From contig JAFXNA010000020.1 in the NCBI GenBank assembly GCA_017529865.1, positions 1-64,000 on the forward strand: a stretch of DNA of 64,000 bases. Reading direction: 5' to 3'. This document shows, piece after piece, positions 34,326 to 42,616 of the stretch. The notes under the pieces are model-generated. The model made no database searches. It worked only from the letters and a program-made list of their open reading frames with translations, and was not told the origin of the DNA. Source of the DNA: Bacteroidaceae bacterium (GTDB lineage Bacteria > Bacteroidota > Bacteroidia > Bacteroidales > Bacteroidaceae). A program made the position numbers and the translations under genes. Positions within the stretch are counted from its first letter, which is position 1. Each line of letters begins with the position of its first letter.

Positions 34326-35923
34326 TTCTGTTCCTCCTTTGCTTTTCTGGCTTCTCTTGCGTGACGAGCAGCCGTCTGGATGCACTCACGGCGAGGGATG
34401 ATGACACTGACGCCGTTATAGTCTATCTCTTCTTTCAGAATACGTGTGATTTCTGGCATGTTCTTAGGTAATGGCACCACCACACGGATATGGTCGGGTT
34501 CAACACCGAGTCCCTTACAGATGGCTTCGAACTTGTTCGTGCCTGCACTGTCCTGACCACCGGTCATACCTGTGGTGAGGTTGTCAGAGATAACAACGGT
34601 GATATTGCTTTTGTCGTTGACAGCATCGAGCAAGCCTGTCATTCCTGAATGGGTGAAAGTAGAGTCGCCGATGATGGCAACAGCAGGGAACAGACCTGCG
34701 TCTGCTGCACCTTTGGCCATGGTGATGGATGCACCCATATCTACACAGCTGGCCAATGCCTTAAAGGGTGGCAGTGCGCCAAGGGTATAGCAACCGATAT
34801 CACCGAAAACTCTATAGTCTGGGTATTCTGCCAGTACTTGGTTCAGGGCAGCGTATACGTCGCGGTGCCCACAACCCTGACACAACTGAGGAGGACGACC
34901 AGCGAGATTTTTCGCATCATCGAATACCGGACCTGCTTCCTTTCCAAGTGCTTTGGCAACGTGGTCAGGATTCAACTCTCCTGTACGTGGCAAGTCACCG
35001 GTCAGACGTCCCTTGATAGGATAGCCAGCTCCTAAAACACCTGCCAACTGTTCTTCTACCACTGGCTGCCCATCTTCTACTACTAAGATGGCATCATTCT
35101 CAGCTGCCAATGTCTTCACTTTCTCTATAGGAAGTGGATATTGTGAAACCTTCAGAATATTTGCATCGTCACCAACGGCTTCCTTCACATAGTTATACGC
35201 GATTCCGCATGCGATGATACCCAACTTCTTAGTTCCACCTTTTTCTATATTATTATAAGCAGATGTTTCAGCTGCTTGTAACATATCGGGTTGTTTGGCT
35301 ATAAGGTCAACATAGCGCTTGCGAGCGATACCAGGCAGCAACACCCATCGTTCTGTACATACGTTCAGTGGGTTCTCTGTTTTGGCTTCGTCTACCTCTA
35401 CGGCAGCACGGCTATGAGCCAGACGGGTCACAACACGCATAACCACGGGTTCCTTGATGGCTTCGGAATAAGCAAAAGCGGATGCCATCATGTCGTAGGC
35501 TTCTTGTTGATTACTTGGTTCGAAGGCTGGTACCATAGCAAACTTTGCATAGAAGCGGCTGTCTTGTTCGTTCTGGCTGGAATGCATCGAGGGATCATCA
35601 GCAGCCAATACCACCAATCCACCGTTTACACCTGTGATAGCAGAGTTGACAAATGCATCGGCACATACGTTCATACCTACATGTTTCATGCAGACCAGTG
35701 CACGCTTACCTGCATACGACATTCCGAGGGCTGCTTCCATCGCAGTTTTCTCGTTGGTACACCAACGACTATGAATACCCCTTGCTTTGGCTACAGGGTT
35801 GTTCTGGATAAACTCGGTGATTTCTGTGCTTGGTGTTCCAGGGTAAGCATATACGCCGCTTAACCCTGCATTGATGGCACCAAGCGCAATCGCTTCATCA
35901 CCCAATAACAGTTGTTTTTTCAT
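34322..35923 (-). CDS. iorA: Indolepyruvate:ferredoxin oxidoreductase, alpha subunit
   Basis: The 533-residue TPP enzyme has an N-terminal pyrimidine-binding half (from GDEAIALGAINAGLSGVYAY) and a C-terminal TPP-binding half with QLCQGCGHRDVYAAL, FGDIGCYTLG and IIGDSTFTHSG. Classical archaeal IorA is longer and ends with a ferredoxin domain holding two CxxCxxC clusters. Here the chain stops after a basic tail (REARKAKEEQK) with no such motif. The overlap with iorB shows it is a natural end, not a frameshift. Electrons must leave by another cluster or partner. It is the first gene of the aryl-acid operon. Confidence 0.9.
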   Translation of the reverse strand: MKKQLLLGDEAIALGAINAGLSGVYAYPGTPSTEITEFIQNNPVAKARGIHSRWCTNEKTAMEAALGMSYAGKRALVCMKHVGMNVCADAFVNSAITGVNGGLVVLAADDPSMHSSQNEQDSRFYAKFAMVPAFEPSNQQEAYDMMASAFAYSEAIKEPVVMRVVTRLAHSRAAVEVDEAKTENPLNVCTERWVLLPGIARKRYVDLIAKQPDMLQAAETSAYNNIEKGGTKKLGIIACGIAYNYVKEAVGDDANILKVSQYPLPIEKVKTLAAENDAILVVEDGQPVVEEQLAGVLGAGYPIKGRLTGDLPRTGELNPDHVAKALGKEAGPVFDDAKNLAGRPPQLCQGCGHRDVYAALNQVLAEYPDYRVFGDIGCYTLGALPPFKALASCVDMGASITMAKGAADAGLFPAVAIIGDSTFTHSGMTGLLDAVNDKSNITVVISDNLTTGMTGGQDSAGTNKFEAICKGLGVEPDHIRVVVPLPKNMPEITRILKEEIDYNGVSVIIPRRECIQTAARHAREARKAKEEQK

Positions 35924-35999
35924 TTTCTTGTTTTATTTCTGTGGTCTCTAAGGAACCAATCAGCCTTAAAGATCTGTGTTATAAAGTCTAAATCGACTG

Positions 36000-36007
36000 C
36001 AAAGGTA
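36000..36007 (-). promoter_or_regulatory. Promoter box of the iorAB operon
   Basis: On the minus strand TACCTTTG matches TAnnTTTG, 77 bases before the iorA start. It is the only clear promoter I see for the block 27459-35923. Confidence 0.55.
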
Positions 36008-36065
36008 GCAAAAAAACTTCAATTCCACGCCTTTTCCCTTCAAAAATCGTCCATTTTATAAAAAA

Positions 36066-36110
36066 ATAGTAAATGGTAAATGGTTAAATGGTAAATATTT
36101 CGTACCTTTG
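36066..36110 (+). promoter_or_regulatory. GTAAATGGT repeats and rpsP promoter
   Basis: Four AATGGTAAATGG-type units lead straight into TTTCG and the -7 box TACCTTTG (36103-36110). The layout is the same as before the SulP gene. Confidence 0.55.
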
Positions 36111-36176
36111 CAGCCGCTATTACGGGTTAGTAGCATATTCAAATCATTTATTAAACAAAAAAACTAAAGTAATTTA

Positions 36177-36716
36177 ATGGCAACTAGAATTAGATTGCAG
36201 CGTCATGGTCGCAAGAACTATGCATTCTATGCTATCGTGATCGCTCATGCAGATGCACCACGTGATGGTCGCTTCGTGGAGAAGATTGGTACTTACAATC
36301 CGAACACAAATCCTGCAACGATTGATTTGAACTTTGAACGTGCTATCTACTGGCTCCAATGTGGTGCCCAGCCGACTGACACGGTTCACAGCATCCTTGC
36401 AAAAGAAGGTATTTACATGTACAGACACCTCCTTGGTGGTGTGAAGAAGGGTGCCTTCGATGAAGCTGCTTGTCAAGCAAAGTTTGAAGCTTGGAAGGCA
36501 GACAAGGAGAAGAAAGCTGCTGCTGCTGAAGACAAGAAAGCTGCTGATAAGAAAGCTGCTTACGAAGCACGTCTTGCTGCCGAGAAGAAGGCAAACGAGG
36601 CTGTTGCAAAGAAGATAGCTGAGAAGAAGGCTGCTGCTCTTGCCGCTGCCGCACCTGCTGCAGAAGAAGCACCAGCAGAAGAGGCTCCTGTAGAGGAAAC
36701 TCCAGCAGAAGCTTAA
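36177..36716 (+). CDS. rpsP: 30S ribosomal protein S16 with extended C-terminus
   Basis: The first 90 residues ([20 protein letters not shown] and [18 protein letters not shown]) are canonical S16, a small-subunit assembly protein. The protein is 179 residues instead of the usual 80-100. The extra 80 residues are a Lys/Ala/Glu-rich helix that turns purely Ala/Pro/Glu at the end ([19 protein letters not shown]). Such tails are typical of Bacteroidota S16, and their role is unknown. It has its own promoter and terminator. Confidence 0.95.
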   Translation: MATRIRLQRHGRKNYAFYAIVIAHADAPRDGRFVEKIGTYNPNTNPATIDLNFERAIYWLQCGAQPTDTVHSILAKEGIYMYRHLLGGVKKGAFDEAACQAKFEAWKADKEKKAAAAEDKKAADKKAAYEARLAAEKKANEAVAKKIAEKKAAALAAAAPAAEEAPAEEAPVEETPAEA

Positions 36717-36738
36717 ATCAAACTGCAAAGACATCAGA

Positions 36739-36782
36739 ACGGCTAACTAATATTTCCTTTAGTTAGCTGTCTTTTGTTTTTA
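36739..36782 (+). terminator. rpsP terminator
   Basis: ACGGCTAACTAA pairs with TTAGTTAGCTGT (12 base pairs including a G-U) and is followed by CTTTTGTTTTT. Confidence 0.75.
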
Positions 36783-36784
36783 GC

Positions 36785-36834
36785 GTCCACGAACATTGTT
36801 CGTTAACTCCCATGAGCAAAGCTTATTAACTCCC
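36785..36834. repeat. REPIN-like element, half copy B
   Basis: It contains GTCC, the hairpin CGAAC-ATT-GTTCG, TTAACTCCC, the hairpin ATGAGC-AAA-GCTTAT and TTAACTCCC. It is the right half of the element seen whole at 33509 and 40663, lying between the rpsP terminator and the guanylyltransferase gene. Confidence 0.6.
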
Positions 36835-36841
36835 TATTCAT

Positions 36842-37903
36842 ATGAACAATCATAACAATCTCGTGATTATGGCAGGTGGCGTCGGTAGCCGTTTCTGGCC
36901 GATGAGTACACCTGAGTGTCCTAAGCAGTTTATTGATGTAATGGGATGCGGACGTACATTCCTGCAACTAACGTTTGATCGCTTCAAAGGGGTCATTGCA
37001 CCAGAGAACGTGTGGGTGGTGACTTCCCAGGCGTATGCTGATATCGTGAAGGCACAATTACCAGAGATTCCGGAGGAGAACATCCTGCTCGAACCTTGTC
37101 GTCGTAACACAGCTCCATGTATCGCGTATGTCAGTTGGCGTATCAAGAAGAAAGACCCGAAGGCCAATCTGGTCATCACACCAAGCGATCACTTGGTCAT
37201 GAATCCAGAAGAGTTCCGTCGTGTCATTCGTTCCGCACTCGATTTTACCTCGCAGACCGATGCCATCGTGACATTGGGTATGCATCCTACACGTCCCGAG
37301 ACAGGTTATGGTTATATTCAGGCTGATCTCGCTCATGCGTCGATGCGCAACCGTGAGATTTATCGTGTGGACAGTTTCCGTGAGAAACCCGATTTGGCTA
37401 CGGCAAAGAAGTATGTGACTCGGGCCGAGTTCTTTTGGAATTCGGGTATCTTCATCTGGAACGTAGAGACCATCGTACAGGCTTTGCGTCACTACGAGCC
37501 AGAGGTGTCGAGAATTTTCGAAGATATGTTACCTTATCTCGGAACAGCCGATGAGCAGAAGGTGGTCGACGAGCGCTTCCCACAGTGTAAGAGTATTTCC
37601 ATTGACTATGCAGTCATGGAGAAAGCAGAAGAAATCTTTGTCTACCCCGCTGATTTCGGTTGGAGTGATGTGGGCACATGGGGTTCACTCATCACCTTGG
37701 CAGAAAAGGATGCGGAAGGCAATGCCGCTATTGGTTCCCGCATCGAACTGCACGAAACCAAGAACTGTATCGTTCACACCAGTGAAGAACGTCGAGTGGT
37801 CATTCAGGGTCTTGACGGATATATCGTCGCAGAGAAAGGGGATACCTTATTAATTTGTAAGTTGTCCGAGGAACAACGCATCAAAGAGTTTAGTGCCGAA
37901 TGA
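36842..37903 (+). CDS. manC: Mannose-1-phosphate guanylyltransferase
   Basis: The 353-residue nucleotidyltransferase has the signature VIMAGGVGSRFWPMS followed by the KQF lysine, and later EPCRRNTAPCIAYVSW, ITPSDHLV and FREKPDLATA. It makes GDP-mannose from mannose-1-phosphate and GTP for mannose, fucose or rhamnose-type surface glycans. It is the short form, without the phosphomannose isomerase domain. It overlaps the next gene by four bases (ATGA), so the two are coupled. Confidence 0.9.
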   Translation: MNNHNNLVIMAGGVGSRFWPMSTPECPKQFIDVMGCGRTFLQLTFDRFKGVIAPENVWVVTSQAYADIVKAQLPEIPEENILLEPCRRNTAPCIAYVSWRIKKKDPKANLVITPSDHLVMNPEEFRRVIRSALDFTSQTDAIVTLGMHPTRPETGYGYIQADLAHASMRNREIYRVDSFREKPDLATAKKYVTRAEFFWNSGIFIWNVETIVQALRHYEPEVSRIFEDMLPYLGTADEQKVVDERFPQCKSISIDYAVMEKAEEIFVYPADFGWSDVGTWGSLITLAEKDAEGNAAIGSRIELHETKNCIVHTSEERRVVIQGLDGYIVAEKGDTLLICKLSEEQRIKEFSAE

Positions 37904-38748
37904 GACTGATTGCCGATAGTGGTTCCACTAAGACTGATTGGTGTTTGACGAATGTCCAATGTTCAGGCCCGACTGCGGTCTGTGCGACACAAGGCATCAA
38001 CCCGTTCCATCAGTCTCCATCCGATATCCGACAGATTCTTACCTCAGAACTCGTCCCGCAATTGCCTCCGCAGGCAGTCGTGGACGAGATTTGTTTTTAT
38101 GGGGCAGGGTGTACCAAGGAGAAGAGTGTGATTGTTGCCGAGGCATTACGTGAAACCTTCACCTCTTGCCCTCGTATCTTTGTGGGTAGCGATATGTTAG
38201 GTGCGGCGCGTGCGCTTTGTCAGCATGAGGCAGGCATTGCATGCATCCTGGGTACCGGTGCCAACTCCTGTTACTACGATGGAACCGATATCGTCAGCAA
38301 TGTATCACCTCTGGGTTATATACTGGGCGATGAGGGTAGTGCGGCATATATCGGGAAACGACTGGTGGGCGATGTCCTCAAATGTCAGTTCTCTCCCGAG
38401 GTATGCGACCTCTTTTTCCAAGAGACCCATCTCGATGGTCCTTCCATTATCAATAAAGTGTATCGCGAACCGATGCCCAACCGTTTTCTGGGACAGACCT
38501 CTCAGTTCTGTCAGCATCATCGTGACAATCCTGAAATCCATCGGTTCCTCCTTGATTGCTTCACACAGTTTTTCATCCGTAACGTGAAGAACTACCACCG
38601 AGACGATCTTCCCATCCATTTCGTGGGTTCCATCGCCATGGTTTATGAAGCAGAACTCCGTGCCGCTGCCACCTCCCTTGGTCTTACAGTTGGTCGCATC
38701 ATCAAGGCACCGCTTGAAGGGTTAGTAACTTATCATAACTCCCTATAA
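37900..38748 (+). CDS. BadF/BadG-type sugar kinase (N-acetylglucosamine kinase-like)
   Basis: The 282-residue ASKHA-fold kinase has phosphate-1 motif LIADSGSTKTDWCL at the N-terminus, CILGTGANSCYYDG for the second phosphate loop, and LGDEGSAAYIGKRL. This is the plan of N-acetylglucosamine kinases in the BadF/BadG family. It probably phosphorylates an amino sugar, perhaps in cell-wall sugar recovery. Coupling to manC suggests a role in glycan precursor supply. Confidence 0.8.
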   Translation: MRLIADSGSTKTDWCLTNVQCSGPTAVCATQGINPFHQSPSDIRQILTSELVPQLPPQAVVDEICFYGAGCTKEKSVIVAEALRETFTSCPRIFVGSDMLGAARALCQHEAGIACILGTGANSCYYDGTDIVSNVSPLGYILGDEGSAAYIGKRLVGDVLKCQFSPEVCDLFFQETHLDGPSIINKVYREPMPNRFLGQTSQFCQHHRDNPEIHRFLLDCFTQFFIRNVKNYHRDDLPIHFVGSIAMVYEAELRAAATSLGLTVGRIIKAPLEGLVTYHNSL

Positions 38749-38794
38749 CTCCCCAAAAAAAACGTAAATAGTAAATGGTCCAATGGTAAAAAAT

Positions 38795-40654
38795 ATGATG
38801 CTCAAATCTCTCCTTACTTGGCTCCTTGCCTTAGTCCTTATCGCTGGTTCTCTCCTGTTTTTTGAAAGCGATTTCCTTTGGAAGACCCAAGAGTTGAATC
38901 TTTTCCTCACCACCCCTGAGTTCTTTAGTCAGCAGATGGTGGTGTCAGGTGGTTTCCTCACCTATGTAGGTACGTTCTTCACTCAGTTCTTAGCCATTCC
39001 TTGGTTGGGTGTGCTGATACTTTGTGGGTTGTGGTATCTGCTGATGTGGATGACACGTCGTGCATTCCGTGTATCCCACCGTTGGTCCGTTCTGATGCTC
39101 ATTCCTGTGGCACTGATCCTTCTGACCATTGTCGATATGGGCTATTGGGTGTACCTTCTGAAACTCCGTGGCCATTTCTTTGTGACAACATTAGGTGTCA
39201 CGGCTGTGGTCGCATTACTATGGGCATTCCGTTGTCTACCGTCACGTTTCTACTTACGTGCTATCTTCATCATTCTCGTTGTCTTGGTGGGCTATCCGCT
39301 GTTGGGTATTTATGCCTTGGCAGCTACCGTGGTGATGGGTGTTTGGACTTGGCAATTGGCTACGAAAGGGGAGAGCGCAGTCAATACCTTCGTTGCGATT
39401 CTGTCGGTTGTTGCCCTTCCATTGTTCTACTACCGTTTCGTGTACCACGAGACCAATCTTGTTAACATCTACTGGACTGAACTGCCGCTCTTCCGTGTGA
39501 TGAACGAGCATCATGTCTACTACCTTCCATATTACCTCCTTCTGCTGTTCTTTATCCTGATGGCTGTTTGCTATCAAAAAGACCACCTCTCCCTATCCCT
39601 CTCCCAAGGCGAGGGAACTAAGAAGCAATCTAATCGTCTCCCCTTGGGGGAGATAAGAGAGGGGTTACGTGTTGCCCTTCTTTTCCTTGCCATTGCCTAT
39701 GGTGTCTTCCATTTCTGGTACAAGGATGAGAACTTCCATCACGAACTGAAGATGCAGCGTTGTATCGACCGTGCTGATTGGAGTGGGGTGATGGACGAGG
39801 CTGCTCGTCAGCAAGATGAACCGACCCGTGCCATTGTGATGATGCGCAATCTCGCTTTGAGTCGTCTGGATCAGCAGGGTAGTATGATGTATCAGTATCG
39901 CAATGGGTCGAAACCCGCTGCCGCACCGTTCGGCATCAGTATGATGCAGTTGTTTGGTGGCACCCTCTTCTACTACCAGTACGGACTCTTGAACTACTGC
40001 AATCGTATGTGTATGGAGTTAGGTGTGGAGTTCGATTGGCGTCCTGAGTATATCAAGTACATGGCTAAGTGTGCCACCCTTGAAGGCGATCAGCAGGTAG
40101 CTCGGAAATACCTTGGCATCTTGCATCATACCCTGTTCTTCGAAGAATGGGCTACCCAGATGGAACCGCTCGTAGGCAATCCACAGGCAATTGCACAGAA
40201 TACCGAACTCGAACCGATTACCCACATGTTGCACTACCAGAACCAACTGACCAGCGATGGCGGAATGATTGAGCAGTTCATCATGCGTCAATTAGCATAT
40301 AGTACCGATGCATCCGATCCATATTTCCAGGAACAGGCGCTGTTGGCTTCCCTCTGGGTGAAAGACCCACGAGCCTTTTGGGCACGTTTTGCTGATTATA
40401 TCCGGTTGCATCCTGGTAAAGATATGCCTATCCACTATCAGGAGGCCGCCTACTTCTTCGGCTATCAGGAGGGTCGTAACCTTTCTAACGTGCCGTTTGA
40501 CCAACGTGTGAAGGACAGCTATGCCAGTTTCATACAAGTTGCATCGAAGTACGATGACCAGGAGATCACCGAGGTGCGTAATGCCCTCTATCCGCTCTTT
40601 GGCAATACCTTCTATTATGATTATTATCTGATGTCAAACCTCCAACCATATTAA
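38795..40654 (+). CDS. Polytopic membrane protein (DUF6057-like)
   Basis: The 619-residue protein (ATG 38795) has an upstream ATG at 38783 that is part of an AATGGTAAAAAA repeat and is less likely. About ten hydrophobic segments fill residues 1-325, and the C-terminal 290 residues are soluble, helical and aromatic-rich. In Bacteroidales a protein like this is commonly followed by a propeller lipoprotein, as here. I believe it belongs to DUF6057 but cannot verify it. The architecture resembles membrane glycosyltransferases or O-antigen-type proteins with a TPR-like tail. A GC-rich repeat (39580-39668) is inserted in frame at residues about 262-292. Confidence 0.6.
   Translation: MMLKSLLTWLLALVLIAGSLLFFESDFLWKTQELNLFLTTPEFFSQQMVVSGGFLTYVGTFFTQFLAIPWLGVLILCGLWYLLMWMTRRAFRVSHRWSVLMLIPVALILLTIVDMGYWVYLLKLRGHFFVTTLGVTAVVALLWAFRCLPSRFYLRAIFIILVVLVGYPLLGIYALAATVVMGVWTWQLATKGESAVNTFVAILSVVALPLFYYRFVYHETNLVNIYWTELPLFRVMNEHHVYYLPYYLLLLFFILMAVCYQKDHLSLSLSQGEGTKKQSNRLPLGEIREGLRVALLFLAIAYGVFHFWYKDENFHHELKMQRCIDRADWSGVMDEAARQQDEPTRAIVMMRNLALSRLDQQGSMMYQYRNGSKPAAAPFGISMMQLFGGTLFYYQYGLLNYCNRMCMELGVEFDWRPEYIKYMAKCATLEGDQQVARKYLGILHHTLFFEEWATQMEPLVGNPQAIAQNTELEPITHMLHYQNQLTSDGGMIEQFIMRQLAYSTDASDPYFQEQALLASLWVKDPRAFWARFADYIRLHPGKDMPIHYQEAAYFFGYQEGRNLSNVPFDQRVKDSYASFIQVASKYDDQEITEVRNALYPLFGNTFYYDYYLMSNLQPY
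39580..39668 (+). repeat. In-frame GC-rich repeat within the membrane-protein gene
   Basis: CTCTCCCAAGGCGAGGGAAC and CTCCCCTTGGGGGAGATAAG-type palindromes encode SLSLSQGEGTKK and RLPLGEIREGLR between two membrane segments. Confidence 0.55.
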
Positions 40655-40662
40655 TAATAATA

Positions 40663-40850
40663 GGAAGTTAAAATGGGAGTTAAAAAGGAAGTAAAAATGG
40701 TAGTTATGCGCAATGCGCAGGACAAAAGATTGCTGATGAATACTCCCTTTGGTAACGTCCAGCACGCAGTGCTTAACTCCCTCGAGCGTCAGCTCGTTAA
40801 CTCCCATGAGCGAAAGCTTATTAACTCCCAGCACAAAGTGCTTAACTCCC
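40663..40850. repeat. REPIN-like composite palindromic element, copy C
   Basis: The left part has GGAAGTTA, GGGAGTTA, the hairpin TGCGCAATGCGCA and GGAC (40720-40723). The right part has GTCC (40757-40760) and then four short hairpins, each followed by TTAACTCCC. The core from GGAAGTTA or GTAGTTA through GGACAAnAGA and GCTGATGA is shared with copy A. It fills the gap before the propeller lipoprotein gene. Confidence 0.65.
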
Positions 40851-40875
40851 ATCTATAATATAAATACTTAAGACA

Positions 40876-42531
40876 ATGAATAAATCTCTTCACGCTTCAC
40901 TCTTCACGCTCTTACTGGTCCTCACCGCTTGCAATCGCGTGTCCATTCCGACCGAGTACACCCAGGTGGATTCCCTCCCAAAGATATATCCCGACTATGT
41001 CGATGTCACCATTCCGGTAAACATTGCCCCCCTCACTTTCATGCTCGACATCCATGCCGATGATATGGTTGCACGCTACAGCGTGCCTGATGGTTCCACC
41101 AGCGAGATAGCGTTCTCCTCCTCTGCCACTCCATCCCTTTCCGATTGGCACCAGCTGCTTGCTGCTGCACAGGGAAAGGACCTTCAGGTCGAAGTCTATG
41201 CACGTCGTGGTGACCGCTGGACACGCTATCAGCCCTTTGCCATCCACGTGTCTCCGGATTCCATCGACCCTTATATCAGCTATCGTCTCATCTCGCCCTC
41301 CTTTGTGGCCTACGAGGTGCTGACCATCAATCAACGTTGTTTGGAGAACTACGATGAGTCGGTCATCTACGATAACTTCCTCTGTAGCGAGAACAGTCAG
41401 GGGCAGTGTATCAACTGCCACAACTACCAGCAGTACAACCCCGAGCGTATGCAGTTTCATGCACGTCAGAAGGACGGTGGTACCATCATTGCTTACGATG
41501 GCACCTTGAAGCGTGTGAATATGCGCAATGATTCCATCCTTTCTGCAGGTGTCTATCCCGCATGGCATCCATGGCTCCCGTTCATTGTCTATTCCACCGA
41601 TAAGACCACGCAGAGTTTCCACACTACCGACCCGAATAAGATTGAGGTGTACGACTCAGAGAGCGACCTCATCACCTATAACATCGAGACCGATGAGGTA
41701 TGCAATCTTGAGAATGATACCACTGAATACGAAGTGTTCCCTTGTTGGGCACCCGATGGCAAGATGCTCTACTATTGTAGTGCCCATCTTGAACCCCTTC
41801 CCCTTGAGGGGGGAGTAGGAGAGGGGCTCGTTTCTAAAGAAGTGGAAACCCTCCGTCGTGTTGAGGAACTGAAGTACAACATCTATCGTAAGCCGTTCAA
41901 TCCAGAGACCTACGAGTTTGGCCCGAGCGAACTGGTGTTCGATGCCGCAGCCCTCGATAAGAGTGCTGTCCTGCCACGTGTCTCTCCCGATGGCCGTTTC
42001 CTCCTCTTCACCGTGGGTACCTTCGGCTATTTCCACATCTGGCATCATGATGCCGACCTCTGGATGATTGACCTTACCGCTCAATCCGAAACCTCCCCCG
42101 CCCCCTCCCAAGGAGGGGAGTCACAAGCGGTGTCCCAATCTTCTCCCCTTGGGGGTTTCTGTCCCCCGATGACGGGGGAACCGAAGGGGGTGCAAAGACC
42201 ATTGAATAAGAGAGGGGTTCCAATGCAGATGCTTAACTCTCCTGACACCGAAAGCTACCACTCATGGTCCAGCAATGGTCGATGGGTTATCTTCAGCAGT
42301 CGTCGTGACGATGGAACTTTCACCCGTCCTTTCATCGCCCATATCGATCAGGATGGTAATGCTTCTCGTCCGTTCGAACTGCCGATGGCACGTCCTGATG
42401 CTCATCGCCTCTCCATGAAGAGTTACAACATTCCTGAGTTCATGCATGGACCTGTCACCATCGCTCCTCAGACCTTCGCTGATATCCTCAAAGGTGAAGC
42501 AGTCGATGTGAAATATGCAGGTCATAAATAA
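40876..42531 (+). CDS. Propeller (PD40/TolB-like) lipoprotein with one c-type heme motif
   Basis: This 551-residue lipoprotein has a lipobox LLVLTACNR (Cys about residue 15). An immunoglobulin-like beta region (about 20-135) is followed by a CxxCH motif, CINCH, at Cys178, and then WD40-like beta-propeller blades (HPWLPFIVYST, PCWAPDGKMLYYCS, LPRVSPDGRFLLFTVGT, YHSWSSNGRWVIFSSRRDDG). The heme motif implies maturation by a cytochrome c synthase such as CcsBA. The function is unknown, and pairing with the preceding membrane protein suggests a joint envelope role. Two GC-rich repeats are inserted in frame at 41793-41829 and 42094-42226. Confidence 0.68.
   Translation: MNKSLHASLFTLLLVLTACNRVSIPTEYTQVDSLPKIYPDYVDVTIPVNIAPLTFMLDIHADDMVARYSVPDGSTSEIAFSSSATPSLSDWHQLLAAAQGKDLQVEVYARRGDRWTRYQPFAIHVSPDSIDPYISYRLISPSFVAYEVLTINQRCLENYDESVIYDNFLCSENSQGQCINCHNYQQYNPERMQFHARQKDGGTIIAYDGTLKRVNMRNDSILSAGVYPAWHPWLPFIVYSTDKTTQSFHTTDPNKIEVYDSESDLITYNIETDEVCNLENDTTEYEVFPCWAPDGKMLYYCSAHLEPLPLEGGVGEGLVSKEVETLRRVEELKYNIYRKPFNPETYEFGPSELVFDAAALDKSAVLPRVSPDGRFLLFTVGTFGYFHIWHHDADLWMIDLTAQSETSPAPSQGGESQAVSQSSPLGGFCPPMTGEPKGVQRPLNKRGVPMQMLNSPDTESYHSWSSNGRWVIFSSRRDDGTFTRPFIAHIDQDGNASRPFELPMARPDAHRLSMKSYNIPEFMHGPVTIAPQTFADILKGEAVDVKYAGHK
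42094..42226 (+). repeat. In-frame GC-rich repeat with a near-identical non-coding copy
   Basis: This insert encodes a Pro/Gly-rich stretch between propeller blades. Within it 42154-42205 matches 42988-43039 in the intergenic region at 51 of 52 bases, including the palindrome CCCCCGAT(G/A)ACGGGGG. A smaller insert lies at 41793-41829 in the same gene (CCCCTTCCCCTTGAGGGGGG). Confidence 0.8.
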
Positions 42532-42555
42532 GGCATTATAAGCCCTTGTAAAAAT

Positions 42556-42616
42556 AACGCCGTTGTTTTGACATCTCAACACCGTTGTTTGGTCGAAACA
42601 ACGGCGTTGTTTTTTG
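42556..42616 (+). terminator. Terminator after the propeller lipoprotein gene
   Basis: AACGCCGTTGTTTTGAC and GTCGAAACAACGGCGTT form a 17-base stem with one mismatch, followed by GTTTTTT. Confidence 0.8.
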
